A stretch of DNA of 64,000 bases from Clostridia bacterium (GTDB lineage Bacteria; Bacillota; Clostridia; Christensenellales; UBA1242): NCBI GenBank assembly GCA_016297915.1, contig JAEDFU010000005.1:1-64000 (forward strand), written 5' to 3'. This document shows positions 34,165 to 43,637 of the stretch, in pieces. Made by a program: the position numbers and the translations under genes. Positions within the stretch are counted from its first letter, which is position 1. The number at the start of each line of letters is the position of its first letter. The notes beneath the pieces were generated by a model. That model saw nothing but the letters and a program-made list of their open reading frames with translations. It searched no databases and was not told where the DNA came from.

Positions 34165-35085
34165 ATGGAAAGATATAATCACTTAAATAAATATTTAATA
34201 GAAAAATTTGGCTCTCGTACACTTAAGATTTGTGTTGACGGTGGATTTTCTTGCCCTAATAGAGATGGCGTTAAGTCAACCTTCGGATGCATCTTTTGTG
34301 GTGGTGGCGCAGGCGAAAACATTGTCGGCAAAAAGTCTGATGTGACAGCTTCGATTAAGAGTCAAGTTACACAATTTTTGTCAAGCTATAGAGGTCTTAG
34401 GGCGGACAAATTTATTGTGTACTTTCAATCCTTTAGTGGAACTTATGCTAATGTGGACACTCTCAAAGTTCGTTACGATACAGCACTCGCCTCAAGCGAC
34501 AAGATAGTTGGACTGCAAGTTGCAACGAGACCCGACCTTGTAAGCCTAGAGGTTGTCGATTTGCTTGCCTCATACAAAGACAAATATTATGTGTGTGTCG
34601 AACTTGGTTTGCAAACTAAGAGCGATGATATAGGCTCGGACATCAATAGATGCTACACAAGTAGTGAATTTGAAAATGCGTGCAAGCTCCTTAAGTCCAA
34701 AGGCATAGATGTCGTGGCACACCTAATGGTTGGACTTCCAAATCAGGATTTGACTGAGGTTTTGAATACTGTGGATTTTTTGAATAGGTGTGGAATAAAT
34801 GGTCTAAAAATTCACAACACTTATGTGCAAACAAATACTGTGCTTGCGGATAGATATCTAAGTGGTGAGTATGTTCCAATCACTCAGGAGTATTATGTTG
34901 ACGCTGTATGTAGAATTTTAGGCAGACTAAACAGTGATATAATTATTCACAGAATAACTGCCGACCCGCCCAAAGGTGAGTGCTTGGCTCCGATGTGGTG
35001 TACGCACAAAAAATTAGTGCTCAATGCTATCAACAAAAAATTAGATGAAATGCAAATATCTCAAGGCTGTGATTTGCAAGATTAA
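34165..35085 (+). CDS. Radical SAM protein, TIGR01212 (YhcC) type
   Basis: A 306-residue radical SAM protein. The cluster-binding Cys are in GFSCPNRDGVKSTFGCIFC, the longer spacing seen in the YhcC group, and GLQVATRPDLVS, ELGLQTKS and HLMVGLPNQ are further family marks. The physiological reaction of the group is not known. No clear ribosome binding site precedes ATG 34165, yet the N-terminus (RYNHLNKYLIEKFG) fits the family start. Upstream (33960-34164) only weak promoter-like words are seen. Confidence 0.88.
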   Translation: MERYNHLNKYLIEKFGSRTLKICVDGGFSCPNRDGVKSTFGCIFCGGGAGENIVGKKSDVTASIKSQVTQFLSSYRGLRADKFIVYFQSFSGTYANVDTLKVRYDTALASSDKIVGLQVATRPDLVSLEVVDLLASYKDKYYVCVELGLQTKSDDIGSDINRCYTSSEFENACKLLKSKGIDVVAHLMVGLPNQDLTEVLNTVDFLNRCGINGLKIHNTYVQTNTVLADRYLSGEYVPITQEYYVDAVCRILGRLNSDIIIHRITADPPKGECLAPMWCTHKKLVLNAINKKLDEMQISQGCDLQD

Positions 35086-35132
35086 AATCGCTCTAGCCTT
35101 GATTGAATTTAAAAAAAATTTAGGAGAAAAAG

Positions 35133-36035
35133 ATGAAAAAAATTGTAATAGTAGGATGTGGAAATGTTGGAATGAGTTATGCATACGCCATGGTTATAAA
35201 TGGTGTTGCTATAGACGAACTTGTCCTTATAGATATCAACAAAGAAAAGGCAGATGGCGAGGCGTGCGATTTGAGCCATGCAATGTCTTATGCACCTAAG
35301 AACTTCAAAATTTATGCTGGAGATTATAGTGACTGCGAAGATGCGACTATAGTTTGTATTTGCGCTGGCAGAAATCAAAATGTCGGAGAGAGTAGAACTG
35401 ATTTAATCAACAAAAACAAAGTCGTGTTTGAAGATATCATAGGACAAATTAACAAAACAGGATTCAATGGAATTTATCTTGTTGCAACCAATCCTCTTGA
35501 TGTTATGACAGATATAACTTTTAGGCTATCTCAGTTTCCTTCAAATAGAGTTATCGGTAGTGGGACTACGCTTGATTCTGCTAGACTTAGATATTTGGTT
35601 GGACAAAAAATTGGCATTAGCCCTAAGAGTATCCATGGATATGTTATTGGTGAACATGGTGATAGCGAGTTTATCCCTTGGAACAATGTAATGATAGGTT
35701 TGGATAGAGCAGACAAATTTTTGACCAAGGAGCAAATGGAGGAGATTTCAAACGAAGTTTGCAATAGTGCCTATGAGATAATAGCCAAAAAAGGCAATAC
35801 AAGTTACGGCATAGGGATGTCTCTTCTCAAGATTACAAATGCAATTCTCGACAATCAAAACACAATTGTATCTGTGTCGGCTTACAACAAACTGCACGAT
35901 TGTTATTTTTCCATTCCTTCGATAGTAAACAAAAATGGCGTCGAAAAAACGCTATATATTACTCTTACTCCAGATGATGAAAATCGACTAGAAAATTCTA
36001 TAACCAAAATCAAGAGCGACAAATCCAAATTGTAA
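35133..36035 (+). CDS. ldh: L-lactate dehydrogenase
   Basis: This NAD-dependent enzyme reduces pyruvate to L-lactate. The 300-residue protein has the Rossmann loop GCGNVGMSYA, an acidic residue ending strand 2 (LVLIDINKEKADGEACDL), NPLD, substrate-binding VIGSGTTLDSARLR and the catalytic His in GEHGDSE. AGGAG precedes the ATG. It suggests a fermentative organism, in line with pfkA in the same window. The last four codons lie inside the first of four 22 bp palindromic repeats that run on past the stop. Confidence 0.93.
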   Translation: MKKIVIVGCGNVGMSYAYAMVINGVAIDELVLIDINKEKADGEACDLSHAMSYAPKNFKIYAGDYSDCEDATIVCICAGRNQNVGESRTDLINKNKVVFEDIIGQINKTGFNGIYLVATNPLDVMTDITFRLSQFPSNRVIGSGTTLDSARLRYLVGQKIGISPKSIHGYVIGEHGDSEFIPWNNVMIGLDRADKFLTKEQMEEISNEVCNSAYEIIAKKGNTSYGIGMSLLKITNAILDNQNTIVSVSAYNKLHDCYFSIPSIVNKNGVEKTLYITLTPDDENRLENSITKIKSDKSKL

Positions 36036-36111
36036 TTTGGTCAAATCCAAATTGTGATTTGGTCAATTCCAAATTGTGATTTGGTCAATTCCAAATTATC
36101 TTTGGACAACT
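36024..36111. repeat. Four tandem 22 bp palindromic repeats at the ldh 3' end
   Basis: Four head-to-tail copies start at 36024, 36046, 36068 and 36090. Each holds CCAAAT-TGTG-ATTTGG or a close variant; copies 2 and 3 are identical, copy 1 has one change and copy 4 is degenerate. Copy 1 spans the ldh stop codon. As RNA they would form a row of small hairpins. Confidence 0.9.
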
Positions 36112-36228
36112 GCAAACAATAATTATCCCCAAACTTTAGTTTTGTTTTGCAAAATTACTTTTCGGATTGACCGTCTTTTTAAGAAGATAAATTAAAAATA
36201 AATATCTTAATTTTAATTAAATTCACCC

Positions 36229-36256
36229 AAATACAGCCTCATCGCTGTATTTTTGT
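36229..36256 (+). terminator. Likely ldh terminator
   Basis: AAATACAGC (36229-36237) and GCTGTATTT (36244-36252) form a nine bp stem around CTCATC, followed by T-rich sequence. It lies about 200 bases past ldh; the 317 bp gap otherwise holds the 22 bp repeats and AT-rich sequence before murB. Confidence 0.7.
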
Positions 36257-36352
36257 TACAAAAATGTAGGTGCTTTTCATATATGTATATATAAATATTT
36301 ATTTAATATATCTAGATAAATGATTGAAAAAAAATAAGTTTTGGGGTAAAAT

Positions 36353-37267
36353 ATGAAAGTACAAAGTGTAAGTTTTGGTGTTTTGAAAAAAATAAATAAA
36401 GCAGGTCAAACTTACAAAGACTTTGACCTAAAATCCAAGACCACAATTTCTATTGGTGGCAGGGCAAAATATTTTGTTCAAATCTGCAAATTAGAGGACT
36501 TTTTGAAAGTCATGCTATATTTAAGAGAAACAAAGACCAAATTTTTTGTGCTTGGAGGGGGCAGTAATATTGTTTTTTCTTCCAATGGCTATAGTGGGGT
36601 TGTGATTTCTCTTGAGGGTGATTTGGCTCTAATTGAACAAAATTTTGATAATATCGAAATGGGTGCAGGGGTAAGACTATCTTGGGCAATTAGATATTGC
36701 ATGCAAAATTCACTTGGCGGATTTGAGGGGGCAGTAGGAGTTCCGGCATCAATTGGCGGAGCAACTTACATGAATATGAGTTGCTTTGACTTTGAAATGT
36801 CCAAGATTATAAGATATGTAGTGGCTTTTGATTTGACAAAGTTCAAAATAACATATCTTACCCATGATGATTGTAAATTTGGCTATAGAGCAAGTATTTT
36901 CCAAAACAAAAACTACATAATTTTGAGAGTTGGCTTTGAACTTAAACATATGGAAAATGCGGATTTGAGACAAAAACTCATAGCCACTCTTCAAAAAAGA
37001 CTGGACTTACAGCCAAAAGGTCATAGTGCAGGATGTGTGTTCAAAAAAATTTCTGGCTTGCAAGTGTCCAAAATGCTCGATGAAATAGGTGTCAAAGGCA
37101 TGTCTATAAAGGATGCTATTGTGTCCGAAAAACACGCAAATTTTGTAATAAACCAAGCAAACGCAACATCACAAGATGTGCATAATTTAGTAGATGCAAT
37201 TTCGCAAAAGTTTGAGTCAGTTTATGGCATAAAACTTGAATGTGAAATAGAATTTATAGGAGAATAA
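36353..37267 (+). CDS. murB: UDP-N-acetylenolpyruvoylglucosamine reductase
   Basis: MurB performs the NADPH-dependent second step of UDP-MurNAc formation. The 304-residue protein shows TISIGGRAKYF and LGGGSNIVFS (FAD domain), GVPASIGGATYMN, FGYRASIF and HSAGCVFK. In the last motif the proton-donor Ser of E. coli MurB is Cys, a known variation in this family. The usual NAGA after YMN is replaced by MSCF. GGGG lies before ATG 36353. The PHP gene starts four bases after its stop. Confidence 0.9.
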   Translation: MKVQSVSFGVLKKINKAGQTYKDFDLKSKTTISIGGRAKYFVQICKLEDFLKVMLYLRETKTKFFVLGGGSNIVFSSNGYSGVVISLEGDLALIEQNFDNIEMGAGVRLSWAIRYCMQNSLGGFEGAVGVPASIGGATYMNMSCFDFEMSKIIRYVVAFDLTKFKITYLTHDDCKFGYRASIFQNKNYIILRVGFELKHMENADLRQKLIATLQKRLDLQPKGHSAGCVFKKISGLQVSKMLDEIGVKGMSIKDAIVSEKHANFVINQANATSQDVHNLVDAISQKFESVYGIKLECEIEFIGE

Positions 37268-37270
37268 TGA

Positions 37271-38002
37271 ATGAAACTTACAGGAGATTTTCATACTCAT
37301 ACAACTTATACTCATGGGACAAGCACTATCGAAGAGAATGTCCGTCAAGCCGAAAATTTGGGTCTTGAATATTTAGCTATAACCGAACACTCGTATAATT
37401 CTATTTATCACATCAAACACGGCGACCTAGACAAAATGAGACAAGATATTGCTGATATCAAAGATAAGTACCAAGTCAAAGTATTGCTTGGAATTGAGGC
37501 AAATCTCATATCTAGCAAGGGAGATATAGACATAAGTGACGAGGAACTAAAATCTTTGGATTTGGTTGTACTTGGATTTCACAAAATGACCAAGGTTAAA
37601 CCTTGTGAATGGTTTGGGTTTGTTCTTCCAAATATTTTGAGAAAAAAACCTACAAAAAAGCAAATTGAGAGAAATACAAATGCTTATTTGCAAGCAATTG
37701 AGAAACATAGAATAAGCATTATTGCACATTTAAACTACGCAGGTTGTTATGTCGATTGTGGCAAGATTGCAAGCGTATGTGCAAAAAAAGGCATATATAT
37801 TGAACTTAATGGCAAGCGAATAAATTTTAGCCGTCAAGATTTTGAGGCAATGCTCAAAACTGATGTAAAATTTATTATAGATAGCGACGCTCATGATGTG
37901 GATAGTGTCGGCAAAAATCACAGAGCTTTTAATCTAATAGAAAAATACAAAATCCCACTAGACAGAATAGCAAATTTGGATAGTGTTCCAAAATTTAATT
38001 AG
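37271..38002 (+). CDS. PHP-domain phosphoesterase
   Basis: The 243-residue protein is a YcdX-like PHP hydrolase: HTHTTYTHG at the N-terminus, TEHS, GIEANL, AHLNYAG and the C-terminal DSDAHD supply the metal ligands of a trinuclear site. It probably hydrolyses a small phosphate ester; the substrate is not known. It sits between murB (3 bp gap) and whiA (9 bp gap), a place often occupied by PHP or RapZ genes in Firmicutes. Confidence 0.85.
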   Translation: MKLTGDFHTHTTYTHGTSTIEENVRQAENLGLEYLAITEHSYNSIYHIKHGDLDKMRQDIADIKDKYQVKVLLGIEANLISSKGDIDISDEELKSLDLVVLGFHKMTKVKPCEWFGFVLPNILRKKPTKKQIERNTNAYLQAIEKHRISIIAHLNYAGCYVDCGKIASVCAKKGIYIELNGKRINFSRQDFEAMLKTDVKFIIDSDAHDVDSVGKNHRAFNLIEKYKIPLDRIANLDSVPKFN

Positions 38003-38011
38003 GAGATACGA

Positions 38012-39004
38012 ATGTCATTTGCAAATGATGCAAAACTTGAGGTTTTAAAGGAAAATATAGAAAACGATTGTTGTTCTATAGCTTTTTTGAGTGCAATACT
38101 TAAGTGTTGTGGCGAATTAAGTATTTCGTCTAATCATCAAATCAAGGTGGAAATCTTTACAGAAATTCCAGAGCTTTTTGATAAAATCAAGAATGTAATA
38201 GAGCAGTATTATGGCAAAGAATGCAAAATGACCATGATGGAAAACACCAATATATCCAGGTCAAGCAGATACAAGATTTCTCTGCCTGCAGATATCACCG
38301 ACCAACTGCTCAAAGACCTTGGCATTATGTCTATAAACGAAGAAGGTATGCTTACAATTGAGAATGGAATTTCGGACTTTATTATAATGGATGATTGTTG
38401 CAAGCGCAGTTATGTCAAAGGCGCATTTGTAGCGTGTGCGACAAGCAATATTGTTATCAAAAATTACAACAACGATAGAGGCAGTGGCTATCATCTAGAA
38501 TTTGTGTTTAACTTCGAAAAGATTGCTGAGGACTTTGTAAATCTTCTCAAAAACTTTGATATTCAAGCCAAGATTACTATCAGAAAAAATACCCCTATAG
38601 TCTACATCAAAGAGTATCAATTAATCTGCGATACGCTAGCGTTAGTTGGAGCAAATAAGGCGGTTTTGGATTTGCAAAACGAGGCGGCCATAAGAGAACT
38701 TAGAAACAATGTTAATAGACAAAATAACTGCCTCAATGCCAATCTTAATAAGACGGTTAATGCATCTGTCAAACAACTAAACGCTATCAAAAATATTCAA
38801 GAAAATATTGGGCTTGAGAGCCTAAACGAAAATCTAATGGAACTAGCACTACTAAGACTTGCTAATCCTGAGGCCTCGCTCGAAGAACTCAAAAAACTTT
38901 GCACCGAGCCTTTGACCAAGAGTGGAATCAATCATAGATTTTCCAAAATTATTGAGATTTCGGACAAAATTACAAAGGACAAATTCAAAATTACTACACT
39001 TTAA
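38012..39004 (+). CDS. whiA: DNA-binding protein WhiA
   Basis: WhiA has an N-terminal LAGLIDADG-like fold without nuclease action and a C-terminal helix-turn-helix (LRLANPEASLEELKKLCTEPLTKSGINHRFSKI). The protein has 330 residues and the N-terminus SFANDAKLEVLKE and the segment KRSYVKGAFVACATSN fit the family. In Firmicutes it influences cell division and chromosome segregation. The RapZ and GlmR/YvcK genes that usually precede it are absent here. Confidence 0.92.
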   Translation: MSFANDAKLEVLKENIENDCCSIAFLSAILKCCGELSISSNHQIKVEIFTEIPELFDKIKNVIEQYYGKECKMTMMENTNISRSSRYKISLPADITDQLLKDLGIMSINEEGMLTIENGISDFIIMDDCCKRSYVKGAFVACATSNIVIKNYNNDRGSGYHLEFVFNFEKIAEDFVNLLKNFDIQAKITIRKNTPIVYIKEYQLICDTLALVGANKAVLDLQNEAAIRELRNNVNRQNNCLNANLNKTVNASVKQLNAIKNIQENIGLESLNENLMELALLRLANPEASLEELKKLCTEPLTKSGINHRFSKIIEISDKITKDKFKITTL

Positions 39005-39021
39005 AAAAATTAGGAGACGCT

Positions 39022-42000
39022 ATGGAAAACTTTGTGCATCTACATGTACACACTGAATATAGTTTGCTTGACGGAGCAGCACGAATAGACAAAGTTGTCA
39101 AGGTTGCCAAGGAAATGGGAATGCCTGCACTTGCAATTACAGACCACGGCAATATGTATGGTGCTGTTGCATTTTATGACGCTTGTTGTGCACAAGGAAT
39201 CAAGGCGATTATTGGATGCGAATTTTATACATGCGACGATTTGACAGTCAAGTCTGGCAAGATTAAACTCAATCACTTAGTTTTGCTTGCTAAGGACGAA
39301 GTTGGATATCACAATCTCTGTATGCTCAATTCAATTGCATTTGATAAGGGATTTTATTACAAGCCTCGTATAGATAGAGAAACCCTAAAAAAATACAGTG
39401 AGGGGTTAGTTTGCTTGAGTGCGTGTTTGGCTGGTGAAATTCCACAAGCGATACTCAACAGAAGATATGATGAGGCAGAGGAAATTGTTAAGTGGTTTAA
39501 GGATGTTTTCAAAGACGATTTTTATTTGGAACTCCAAAATCACAAACTTGAAGAACAAATCGAAGTCAACAAATCACTAAGAGAGTTTGCCAAAAAGTAT
39601 AATATCAAAACAGTTGCAACAAACGATGTGCATTATATTTACAAAGAGGATGCTGTCACTCAAGATGTTTTGATGTGCGTTCAGATGAGCAAAACAATTG
39701 ACGATCCAGATAGAATGAAGTTTCCAAACGACGAGTTTTATCTTAAGAGTCCAGAGGAAATGGCAAAAGCCTTTCCAAATGATCCAGAAGCGCTCGCAAC
39801 TACACTTGAAATAGCCGACAAATGTAATTTTAACTTTGTATATGGTCACTATATGTATCCTAAATATGTCCCAGTTACTGGTCAAGATCCAAAGGACTAC
39901 TTTAGGGATTTGATTGAGGCTGGACTCAAGAAAAAGTACAAAGTCGAGACCCCAGAGATAAGAGAGCGAATTGAGTATGAATTAGGCGTTATATCCAAAC
40001 TTGGATATATCGAGTATTATCTAATAGTTTGGGACTATATCAATGCGGCCAGAGTCAAAGGTATATCGGTAGGACCAGGTCGTGGTAGTGGTGTTGGTAG
40101 TATAATTGCTTACCTTATTGGAATTACAGATGTAGACCCAATCAAATACGGTCTATTCTTTGAGAGATTTTTAAATCCAGAAAGAGTATCTGCACCAGAC
40201 TTTGATGTCGACTTTGAAGATAGTAGGCGTTCCGAAGTATTTGAATATGTCAAGGAAAAATACGGCACAGATAGGGTTGTTAAGATTATAACATTTGGAA
40301 CAATGGCAGCCAAGAACGCAATCAAGGATGTAGGAAGAGTTTTGAAAGTTCCTTATAGCGAACTTGACCAAGTAACCAAGGCTATTCCTAATACGGTTAA
40401 GCGTCCAAATATTATAGCCAAAGTCTTTGGCATCAACAAAAAAGAAGGCGTGCCAGACGAAAGTATCCCAGAACTTGTTGAGATGTATAATACAAATGAT
40501 GATATCAAAAAAGTCGTTGATATTGCATACAAACTCGAAGATAGTCCAAGACAAACAGGTATCCACGCATGCGGAGTTATTATCGGTGGAGATGTCCTAG
40601 ATAGACACATTCCGCTTGCCAAAAACGGAGATATCCTAACAAGTCAATATGTTGGTGGCGAGCTAGAGCATTTGGGACTGCTCAAAATGGACTTTTTGGG
40701 ACTAAGAAACTTATCCGATATTAAGATGGCTATTGAACTTATCAGACAAAATCACGGCGTTACTATCAACTTTGACGACATGGAATATGACGATGCCGAT
40801 GTTTACAAGATGATATCTACTGGCAATACTATGGCAGTGTTCCAATTAGAATCAGGTGGATTTCAAAAGTTTATGAGAGAACTCCAACCGACCTGTCTAG
40901 AAGATATTATAGCGGGAGTGTCGCTATATAGACCAGGTCCAATGGATAGTATTCCAACCTTTGTCAAAAACAAACACAATCCAGACGAGATTCAATATGT
41001 AAGCCCACTTCTCGAGCCTATTTTGGAAGTAACTTACGGCTGTATTGTTTATCAAGAGCAGGTTATGAAAATCGTTCAGGTTTTGGCTGGTTATACTCTT
41101 GGTAGAGCGGATAGTGTGCGTAAGATGATGGGAAAAAAGAAACTCAAGGACTTGAAACTTGAGAGAGAAGTATTTCTAAATGGTTGCGAACCCCAAAATG
41201 GCAAAGCGGGAGTTGAGGGTGCAGTTAAACGAGGTCTTGACCCAGATGTTGCCAATAAACTTTGGGACGAAATGGAGAAGTTTGGATCTTATGCGTTCAA
41301 CAAATCTCACGCTGCAGCATACGCTCATGTAACCTATCAAACTGCATATCTTAAGTGCCATTATGAGGCAGAATTTTTGACTGCAGTACTTAATAATAGA
41401 ATTACAAATGCCGATGAAATAACCAATTATATAACATATGCTAGAGAGGAAAAAATCGAGGTTTTGCCTCCAGATATCAATCTATCGGACACATACTTTA
41501 CTGTCAAAGACAACAAAATAAGATTTGGACTTGCCGCACTCAAAAATGTTGGTGTCAATGTCGTTGAACAGATTATAAACGAGCGAAAGACAAATGGAAA
41601 TTACAAAGACCTTAATGACTTTGTAAATAGGCTTGATTCACAGCTTCTCAACAAGCGTTGCGTAGAGAGTATGATTTTGTCAGGTGCGTTTGATTGCTTT
41701 GGCGTTAAGCGTAGCCAAATGATGCGTGTTTATCCACAGATTATCGAAAAAGTTGTATCTGATCGAAAAAAACAAGCGACTGGTCAGTTTAGTATGTTTG
41801 GTGATGTGCTCAAAGATGATGCTGTCAATATTATATCTATGCCAAATATTCCAGAGTACGATGATCAGACCAAACTAAAGCTTGAAAAAGAAGTTGTAGG
41901 AATATACATTTCTGGACACCCTCTTGGAAACTATGTTGACATGTTTAAGTCATTTAACTTTAATGGTGGCATGCTCAAGGTTGAGAGTGAGGTGGATGAA

Positions 42001-42567
42001 GAGGGCGAGGAACAAAACGAGACAGATAAGTACGACGGACTACAGGATAACATGGAAGTAACTTGTGGCGGACTTATTGCTGAGATTAAAAAAGTCTATA
42101 GCAAAAAAGACGGTTCCGAAATGGCAATAATCAAAGTCGAGGACTTGCATGGAACTTTTGATGCAATGCTATTTGGACGAAATTATGCAAATAATAAGTC
42201 AATGCTCGAGGTTGACAAGATTGTCACAATCAAAGGTAAATTATCTATAAACGATAGAGGTGTTTGTGTTAGAGTAGATAATATCTCTGGGATTACAAAT
42301 GATGTAGTGGCTAGTCCAACTCAAGAACTTCCAAAAGTGGAGAAAAAGAGAGAACCAACTCTATATTTAATGTATGATTTGACCGACAAACAACTATCTG
42401 ATGATGTATTTGATTTGCTCAAAAATTATCCGGGAGATAGTCCGGTTGTAGTTAAATGTAGCAAACAAAAACAAGCGTTTAAGCTCAAAATAACTGTTAA
42501 TCCAAAGGGATTTTTGATAAACGAACTTCATGCGTATATAGATGATGATTATATAAAAGTGATTTAA
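39022..42567 (+). CDS. dnaE: DNA polymerase III subunit alpha (DnaE type)
   Basis: A C-family polymerase of 1181 residues. The N-terminal PHP domain keeps HLHVHTEYS and TDHG, the polymerase core keeps PDFDVDFEDSRR and GPGRGSGVGS, followed by the tandem HhH region and a C-terminal OB domain (about residues 990-1090). Length fits DnaE rather than PolC, as there is no exonuclease insertion. In Firmicutes DnaE extends primers or acts in lagging-strand synthesis next to PolC, which is not in this window. The gene follows whiA by 17 bases. Confidence 0.95.
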   Translation: MENFVHLHVHTEYSLLDGAARIDKVVKVAKEMGMPALAITDHGNMYGAVAFYDACCAQGIKAIIGCEFYTCDDLTVKSGKIKLNHLVLLAKDEVGYHNLCMLNSIAFDKGFYYKPRIDRETLKKYSEGLVCLSACLAGEIPQAILNRRYDEAEEIVKWFKDVFKDDFYLELQNHKLEEQIEVNKSLREFAKKYNIKTVATNDVHYIYKEDAVTQDVLMCVQMSKTIDDPDRMKFPNDEFYLKSPEEMAKAFPNDPEALATTLEIADKCNFNFVYGHYMYPKYVPVTGQDPKDYFRDLIEAGLKKKYKVETPEIRERIEYELGVISKLGYIEYYLIVWDYINAARVKGISVGPGRGSGVGSIIAYLIGITDVDPIKYGLFFERFLNPERVSAPDFDVDFEDSRRSEVFEYVKEKYGTDRVVKIITFGTMAAKNAIKDVGRVLKVPYSELDQVTKAIPNTVKRPNIIAKVFGINKKEGVPDESIPELVEMYNTNDDIKKVVDIAYKLEDSPRQTGIHACGVIIGGDVLDRHIPLAKNGDILTSQYVGGELEHLGLLKMDFLGLRNLSDIKMAIELIRQNHGVTINFDDMEYDDADVYKMISTGNTMAVFQLESGGFQKFMRELQPTCLEDIIAGVSLYRPGPMDSIPTFVKNKHNPDEIQYVSPLLEPILEVTYGCIVYQEQVMKIVQVLAGYTLGRADSVRKMMGKKKLKDLKLEREVFLNGCEPQNGKAGVEGAVKRGLDPDVANKLWDEMEKFGSYAFNKSHAAAYAHVTYQTAYLKCHYEAEFLTAVLNNRITNADEITNYITYAREEKIEVLPPDINLSDTYFTVKDNKIRFGLAALKNVGVNVVEQIINERKTNGNYKDLNDFVNRLDSQLLNKRCVESMILSGAFDCFGVKRSQMMRVYPQIIEKVVSDRKKQATGQFSMFGDVLKDDAVNIISMPNIPEYDDQTKLKLEKEVVGIYISGHPLGNYVDMFKSFNFNGGMLKVESEVDEEGEEQNETDKYDGLQDNMEVTCGGLIAEIKKVYSKKDGSEMAIIKVEDLHGTFDAMLFGRNYANNKSMLEVDKIVTIKGKLSINDRGVCVRVDNISGITNDVVASPTQELPKVEKKREPTLYLMYDLTDKQLSDDVFDLLKNYPGDSPVVVKCSKQKQAFKLKITVNPKGFLINELHAYIDDDYIKVI

Positions 42568-42584
42568 AAAAAAGGAATGATAAT

Positions 42585-43559
42585 ATGAAAAGAATTGCTG
42601 TTTTGTGTAGTGGCGGCGATAGCCAGGGAATGAACGCTTGTATCAAGGCAATAGTAGATACTTGTGCGTCAAATAATGTCACCGTTTTGGGAATAAATAG
42701 AGGCTATCAAGGACTAATTGAAAACGATGTTAGAGTACTATCCAAGCTTGATGTTGCCAATATCGAAACTATTGGTGGTGCGGTTATCAAGACTAGCCGA
42801 AGCGAAGAGTTTATGACCGAAAAGGGTTTTCGAAAAGCTATTGAAAACTTGAAAATGAATGACATTGAGGGACTTGTAGTGATTGGTGGAAATGGGTCTT
42901 TTAGAGGATGTAGAGACCTTGTTAATGCTGGTGTGAATGTAATAGGAATCCCAGGCACTATTGACAATGATTTGTTTTATACAGAGAGATCTTTGGGATT
43001 TGATACAGCCGTTCACCAATGTGTTAAGATGATAACTGCTGTCAAACAAACTATGTTTGCAAATAATAGAGCGTCTGTATACAAATGTATGGGTCGAAAA
43101 TGTGGAGATATAGCTCTCCACACAGCTGTGTCAGTTGAGGCTGATTCATTTGCTGTAAGTGAAATTGAATATTCAATTGACCAAATTGTAAGCGATGTCA
43201 AAAATTCTATCGCTCATGGCGAGACTGCTCCAGTTGTTGTTATGTCAGAGGGGTCGCCTCTTGATATGGATGAGATTGTAAGAGCAATCGAGACTCAAAC
43301 CGGTTTGGTTACAAGAGGAATGGAAATAGGTTATATCCAGAGAGGTGGAGAGCCAACTTACTACGATAGAATGTTGGGTGTTCGTTGGGGTGTTTTGGCT
43401 GTTCAACTGCTTATGCAAGATATGACTAACTTGGCTTTGGGTGTCAAAAATGACAAGATATTTTCAACTCCACTAATCGAAGTTGAGAATGTTTTGCAAG
43501 AGTTTAGAGTGGACATGGTCAACGACCTCAGAACTCTACATGCATTGCCAAAAATTTAA
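42585..43559 (+). CDS. pfkA: 6-phosphofructokinase, with an altered ATP-site residue
   Basis: The 324-residue protein is of PfkA type: GGDSQGMNA in place of GGDAPGMNA at the N-terminus, GTIDND with the catalytic Asp127, MGRKCGD and QRGGEPTYYDR. The Mg-ATP motif GGDGS reads GGNGS (Asn103, E. coli numbering), so the Asp that binds the metal-nucleotide is lost. This may alter the phosphoryl donor or activity. AAGGAA lies before the ATG. It follows dnaE by 17 bases, the usual Firmicute order, but pyk does not follow. Confidence 0.88.
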   Translation: MKRIAVLCSGGDSQGMNACIKAIVDTCASNNVTVLGINRGYQGLIENDVRVLSKLDVANIETIGGAVIKTSRSEEFMTEKGFRKAIENLKMNDIEGLVVIGGNGSFRGCRDLVNAGVNVIGIPGTIDNDLFYTERSLGFDTAVHQCVKMITAVKQTMFANNRASVYKCMGRKCGDIALHTAVSVEADSFAVSEIEYSIDQIVSDVKNSIAHGETAPVVVMSEGSPLDMDEIVRAIETQTGLVTRGMEIGYIQRGGEPTYYDRMLGVRWGVLAVQLLMQDMTNLALGVKNDKIFSTPLIEVENVLQEFRVDMVNDLRTLHALPKI

Positions 43560-43576
43560 TCCTTTTCAAAAAATAG

Positions 43577-43605
43577 TTGGCGTAGTTGAATTTTTGTGTT
43601 ACACT
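43577..43605 (+). promoter_or_regulatory. Promoter of the Nudix-like gene
   Basis: TTGGCG (43577-43582), 17 bases, TACACT (43600-43605) preceded by TGT (extended -10). Confidence 0.6.
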
Positions 43606-43637
43606 AAGGTTAATAATAAATTATACAGGATGAGAAT

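Noticed and set aside
36024..36111. Short palindromic repeats after ldh as a CRISPR array
   Set aside because: There are no spacers; the 22 bp copies are directly adjacent.
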